From Actinophytocola sp050699935 (GTDB lineage: Bacteria > Actinomycetota > Actinomycetes > Mycobacteriales > Pseudonocardiaceae): DNA of 5,158 nucleotides. The stretch spans positions 1 to 5,158 of the forward strand of contig NZ_JBOHGB010000254.1 in the NCBI RefSeq assembly GCF_050699935.1, given 5' to 3'. The notes beneath the pieces are model-generated. The model saw only the letters and a list, made by a program, of their open reading frames with translations. It did not search any database and had not been told where the DNA came from. Each line of letters starts with the position of its first letter. The first letter of the stretch is position 1. A program made the position numbers and the translations under genes. Below are positions 2,393 to 5,158 of this stretch, in pieces.

Positions 2393-5158
2393 GTGGCACG
2401 CCTCGGATCCGGTATTCCGCTGGTGGCTCGCGACCGGGAGATGAGTCGGTTGCGGGCGGCCTTCGACCAGGCAGTCGCCGACTCCCCGGCGGCCGTGCTG
2501 ATCTCCGGGGACGCCGGTGTCGGCAAGACCCGGCTCATCGAGGAGCTCGCGGTGCTCGCCCGGGCCAAGGACGCCGTCGTGCTGACCGGCCGGTGCCTGG
2601 ACGCCGGCGAGACCGGCCTGCCGTACCTGCCGTTCGTCGAGGCGATGGTGCAGGTACCCGACCGCGAGCGGGCCGTGCTCGCCCATCCCGCGCTGGCCTG
2701 GCTGTTCCCGGACGCGATCCTGCCCAGCGGTGAGCGTGCCGGGGGCGGCGGCACGCCCGGGATCGGCGCGGTCGTGGCCGGCGCCGGTGCGCGCTCGTCC
2801 GCCCGCGCCGAGCAGGACGTCGGCCAGCTGCAGCTGTTCGACGCCGTGCACGGCACGCTCACCGACCTCGCCGCCGGGTCGGTCGTCGTGCTCGTGCTCG
2901 AGGACCTGCACTGGGCCGACGCCTCCACCAGGCGGCTGCTCGCGTTCCTCGTGTCCCGCCTGCGCGAGCAGCGGCTGCTGATCGTCGGCACCTACCGCGG
3001 CGACGACCTGCACCGCCGCCACCCGCTGCGTCCGCTGCTGGCCGAGCTCGTCCGGCTCCCCGCGACCGAGCGGCTCGACCTGAGCCCGTTCGACGAGTCC
3101 GACTCCCGCACGTTCGTCACCGCGCTCGCCGAGGAGGTCGTGCCCGAGGACGCCGTGCGTGAGGTGGCCGACCGATCGGAGGGCAACGCCTTCTTCGCCG
3201 AGGAGCTGCTGGCCGCCTACAGCGAGCAGGGTGCCGGCGCCCTGCCGTGGACGCTCGTCGACGTGCTGCTGGCCAGGGTGGAGCGGCTGTCCGAGGACAC
3301 CCAGCGGGTGGTCCGGGTGGCGTCGGTGGCCGGCCGGCGGGTGCCGCACGCGACGCTGCTGGAGGTCTCCGAGCTCACTGAGACCGGGATCGAGGAGGCG
3401 CTTCGCGAGGCCGTGCAGCACCACGTCCTCGTCGCCACCCACGATCGCGGCACGGAGGTGTACGCGTTCCGGCACGCCCTGCTGAGCGAGGCCGTCTACG
3501 GTGACCTGCTGCCGGGTGAGCGGGTACGCCTGCACGGCGCCTACGCCCGCCGGCTCGCCGGACAGCTCGCCGGTCAGGGGCGTCGCGGTGTAGCGGCCGC
3601 GCTCGCCCACCACAGCATGGAGAGCCACCAGCTGCCCCAGGCGCTCGCCGCGTCGGTCGAGGCCGCGCAGGAGGCCAAGCGGTCGGGTGCGCCGGCCGAG
3701 TCGCTGCACCACCTGGAGCGCGCGCTCAAGCTGTGGGACGCGGTGGCCGAGGCGGACCGGCCGGCCGACATCGACGAGGCGGTGCTGCTGCGCCGGGCGT
3801 CCTACGTGGCCGGCAGCGCGGGCGAGCCGGAGCGGGCGGTGGCGTTCGCCCGCCACGCCGTCAAGCTCGCCGACCACGCCGCGGACCCCGAGGTCGCCGC
3901 GGTGACCCGGCGGCGGCTCGCGTCCGCGTTGTTCGTCGTGGAGGGCAAGGAGGAGGAGGCGCGGCAGGCGATCGTGCGGGCGTGGGAGCTCGTCGAGGAC
4001 CTCCCGGCGAGCTGTGAGAAGGCCTGGGTGCTCGCGGTGTACGCGTCGATCCTGCGTGGCATGCGGGAGCCGGCCGAGGCCCGCACGTTCGCCGAGCTCG
4101 CGGTGCGCGACGCGCGGTCGGCCGGTGAGCCGGGCGTGGAGGCCGACGCGCTGATCACGTTGGGCGCGCTGGACGAGGCAGAGGGCCGGGTCGAGCAGAG
4201 CCGGGAGCGGCTGCGCGAGGCCCAGCGGCTCGCGATGGCCGACGAGGCGCCGACGGTGGAGCTGCGGGCACGGCACTACCTCGGCATGAACCACTACGAG
4301 CAGGGCGAGCTCGAGGAGGCCGTGCGGATCATCGACGAGGGCGTCGAGCGGGCCAGGCGTACCGGGCTGACCTGGGGCACCTACGGTTTCGAGCTGCGCG
4401 CCATGAAGGTCACCGTCCGGTACGCGCGTGGCGACTGGGACGAGAGCGAGGCCGCCGCGGAGCCGCCCGGGCGCCGGGTGTCGAGCACCGTGTCGGCCCG
4501 GCTCGCGGCCGTCGGCAGCCACGTGATGGTGTCGCGCGGCAAGCTCGCCGAGGCTGCCCGGCTCGCCGCGGACCTGAAGTCCGAGTGGAGCCGGGACTAC
4601 CAGATCGGCGCCGCGATGGGCACGGCGTCCGCGGAGCTGGCGTTCTGGCAAGGCCGGCCCGAGGAGGGCGTGGTGCACGTGCGCGACGCGCTGGAGTGGT
4701 CCGAGCGGGTCGGTGGCCAGTGGATGGCGGTCGGCATCCGGCTCGGCGCGCTCGGGGTGTCGCTGTGCGCGGAGCTGGCCGGGCGGGCAGTGCGGCGGCG
4801 GGAGGACGCCGGGCACCGGGCGGCGGTCGAGGAGGGGGAGCGGCTCGTCGCGCACGCCCGCGACACCGCGCGCTACAGCCGGCCACGGACCGGCTCGTTG
4901 GGGCCGGAGGGCAAGGCGTGGCTCGCGCGGGCCGAGGCGGAGTTGTCCCGGCTGCACGGGAAGAGCTCCCCCGACCTGTGGCGCGCGGCCGCGGCGGCGT
5001 TCGGCTACGGCGCGGTGTACGAGCAGGCCATCTGCCGCTGGCGGCTCGGCGATGCACTGCTGCGCGCGGATGACAAGGACGCGGCCGCGACCGAGCTGCG
5101 GGCCGCCGCGGAGGTCGCCGACCGGCTCGGCGCGCGGCCGCTGCACGACGCGGTCCGC
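2393..5158 (+). CDS. Large ATP-binding LuxR-type (LAL) transcriptional regulator, 3' end missing
   Basis: 922 residues are visible with no stop before the window ends. Residues about 9-110 open an AAA_16/STAND-like ATPase: start IPLVARDREM, Walker A GDAGVGKT (39-46), a Gly/Ala-rich linker (about 111-139), Walker B VVVLVLEDLHWAD (164-176) and a sensor-like GTYR (199-202). EGNAFFAEELL and FRHALLSEAVY (359-369) are standard family landmarks leading into the winged or helical hinge. From about 390 on the protein is a run of Ala/Leu/Glu-rich helices resembling TPRs. Family members are usually about 900-1000 residues and end in a LuxR-type HTH that binds DNA, so roughly the last 70-100 residues are probably beyond the window. 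ATP binding and hydrolysis are thought to control activation. The GTG at 2393 is the first start after an in-frame TAA at 2348. Its ribosome binding site is weak: GAGGTG at 2372-2377 is 15 nt away, so coupling to the 2164 gene is likely. GC3 is very high and uniform, unlike the DUF397 area. Confidence 0.9.
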   Translation, partial: MARLGSGIPLVARDREMSRLRAAFDQAVADSPAAVLISGDAGVGKTRLIEELAVLARAKDAVVLTGRCLDAGETGLPYLPFVEAMVQVPDRERAVLAHPALAWLFPDAILPSGERAGGGGTPGIGAVVAGAGARSSARAEQDVGQLQLFDAVHGTLTDLAAGSVVVLVLEDLHWADASTRRLLAFLVSRLREQRLLIVGTYRGDDLHRRHPLRPLLAELVRLPATERLDLSPFDESDSRTFVTALAEEVVPEDAVREVADRSEGNAFFAEELLAAYSEQGAGALPWTLVDVLLARVERLSEDTQRVVRVASVAGRRVPHATLLEVSELTETGIEEALREAVQHHVLVATHDRGTEVYAFRHALLSEAVYGDLLPGERVRLHGAYARRLAGQLAGQGRRGVAAALAHHSMESHQLPQALAASVEAAQEAKRSGAPAESLHHLERALKLWDAVAEADRPADIDEAVLLRRASYVAGSAGEPERAVAFARHAVKLADHAADPEVAAVTRRRLASALFVVEGKEEEARQAIVRAWELVEDLPASCEKAWVLAVYASILRGMREPAEARTFAELAVRDARSAGEPGVEADALITLGALDEAEGRVEQSRERLREAQRLAMADEAPTVELRARHYLGMNHYEQGELEEAVRIIDEGVERARRTGLTWGTYGFELRAMKVTVRYARGDWDESEAAAEPPGRRVSSTVSARLAAVGSHVMVSRGKLAEAARLAADLKSEWSRDYQIGAAMGTASAELAFWQGRPEEGVVHVRDALEWSERVGGQWMAVGIRLGALGVSLCAELAGRAVRRREDAGHRAAVEEGERLVAHARDTARYSRPRTGSLGPEGKAWLARAEAELSRLHGKSSPDLWRAAAAAFGYGAVYEQAICRWRLGDALLRADDKDAAATELRAAAEVADRLGARPLHDAVR

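Noticed and set aside
1996..2991. 331-codon minus-strand open frame
   Set aside because: Ser/Thr/Arg/Ala-rich shadow antisense to the 2164 gene and the start of the large regulator.
2186..5146. 986-codon open frame on the minus strand opposite the large regulator
   Set aside because: Its composition (Arg, Pro, Gly, His and Leu runs, no domain logic) is that of an antisense shadow created by very high GC3 in the plus-strand gene, whose Walker A, Walker B and LAL landmarks are clear.

Overview
The window looks like chromosomal DNA of a high-GC actinomycete. GC3 in most frames is above 90%, start codons include GTG and probably TTG, and the gene families seen (an XRE/DUF5753 regulator paired with DUF397, and a large ATP-binding LuxR-type regulator) are typical of Streptomyces, Amycolatopsis and other Pseudonocardiales. 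A member of the Pseudonocardiales is my best guess, but only an inference. No tRNA, rRNA, CRISPR array, insertion sequence or phage gene is visible.

Layout, left to right. (1) Positions 1-126 hold no convincing gene. They contain two strong inverted repeats, one of which is probably the terminator of the next gene. (2) Positions 127-492 (minus) encode a 121-residue protein with a Cys-rich, zinc-binding-like C-terminal half. (3) Positions 493-819 are a divergent control region. It carries a phased array of a GCAANTTGC-like element, a perfect 12-bp palindrome, and a related inverted repeat in the leader of the next gene. (4) Positions 820-1668 and 1693-1899 (plus) are a two-gene operon: an XRE-family DNA-binding protein with a DUF5753 C-terminus, then a small DUF397 protein. 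Codon use changes abruptly near position 1500, inside the regulator gene, and the change continues through the DUF397 gene. (5) Positions 1889-2023 (minus) may encode a 44-residue protein that overlaps the DUF397 gene tail to tail. (6) Positions 2164-2373 (plus) encode a small basic protein whose ribosome binding site lies in a predicted hairpin. (7) Positions 2393-5158 (plus) encode the first 922 residues of a large ATPase regulator with an AAA_16/STAND-like N-terminal domain and a helical TPR-like region. It runs off the window before the expected C-terminal LuxR helix-turn-helix.

How the parts may work together. The Zn-knuckle gene and the XRE-DUF397 operon share one intergenic region with repeated operator-like elements, so joint or autoregulated control by the XRE protein is plausible. 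The small gene at 2164 sits 19 nt upstream of the large regulator and is probably co-transcribed with it. The most interesting points are the iterated GCAANTTGC array, the mosaic codon use of the XRE-DUF397 unit, and the hairpin over the start of the small gene at 2164. I found no gene set that amounts to a clearly new system. The divergent Zn-knuckle/XRE/DUF397 group is the best candidate for a functional module.
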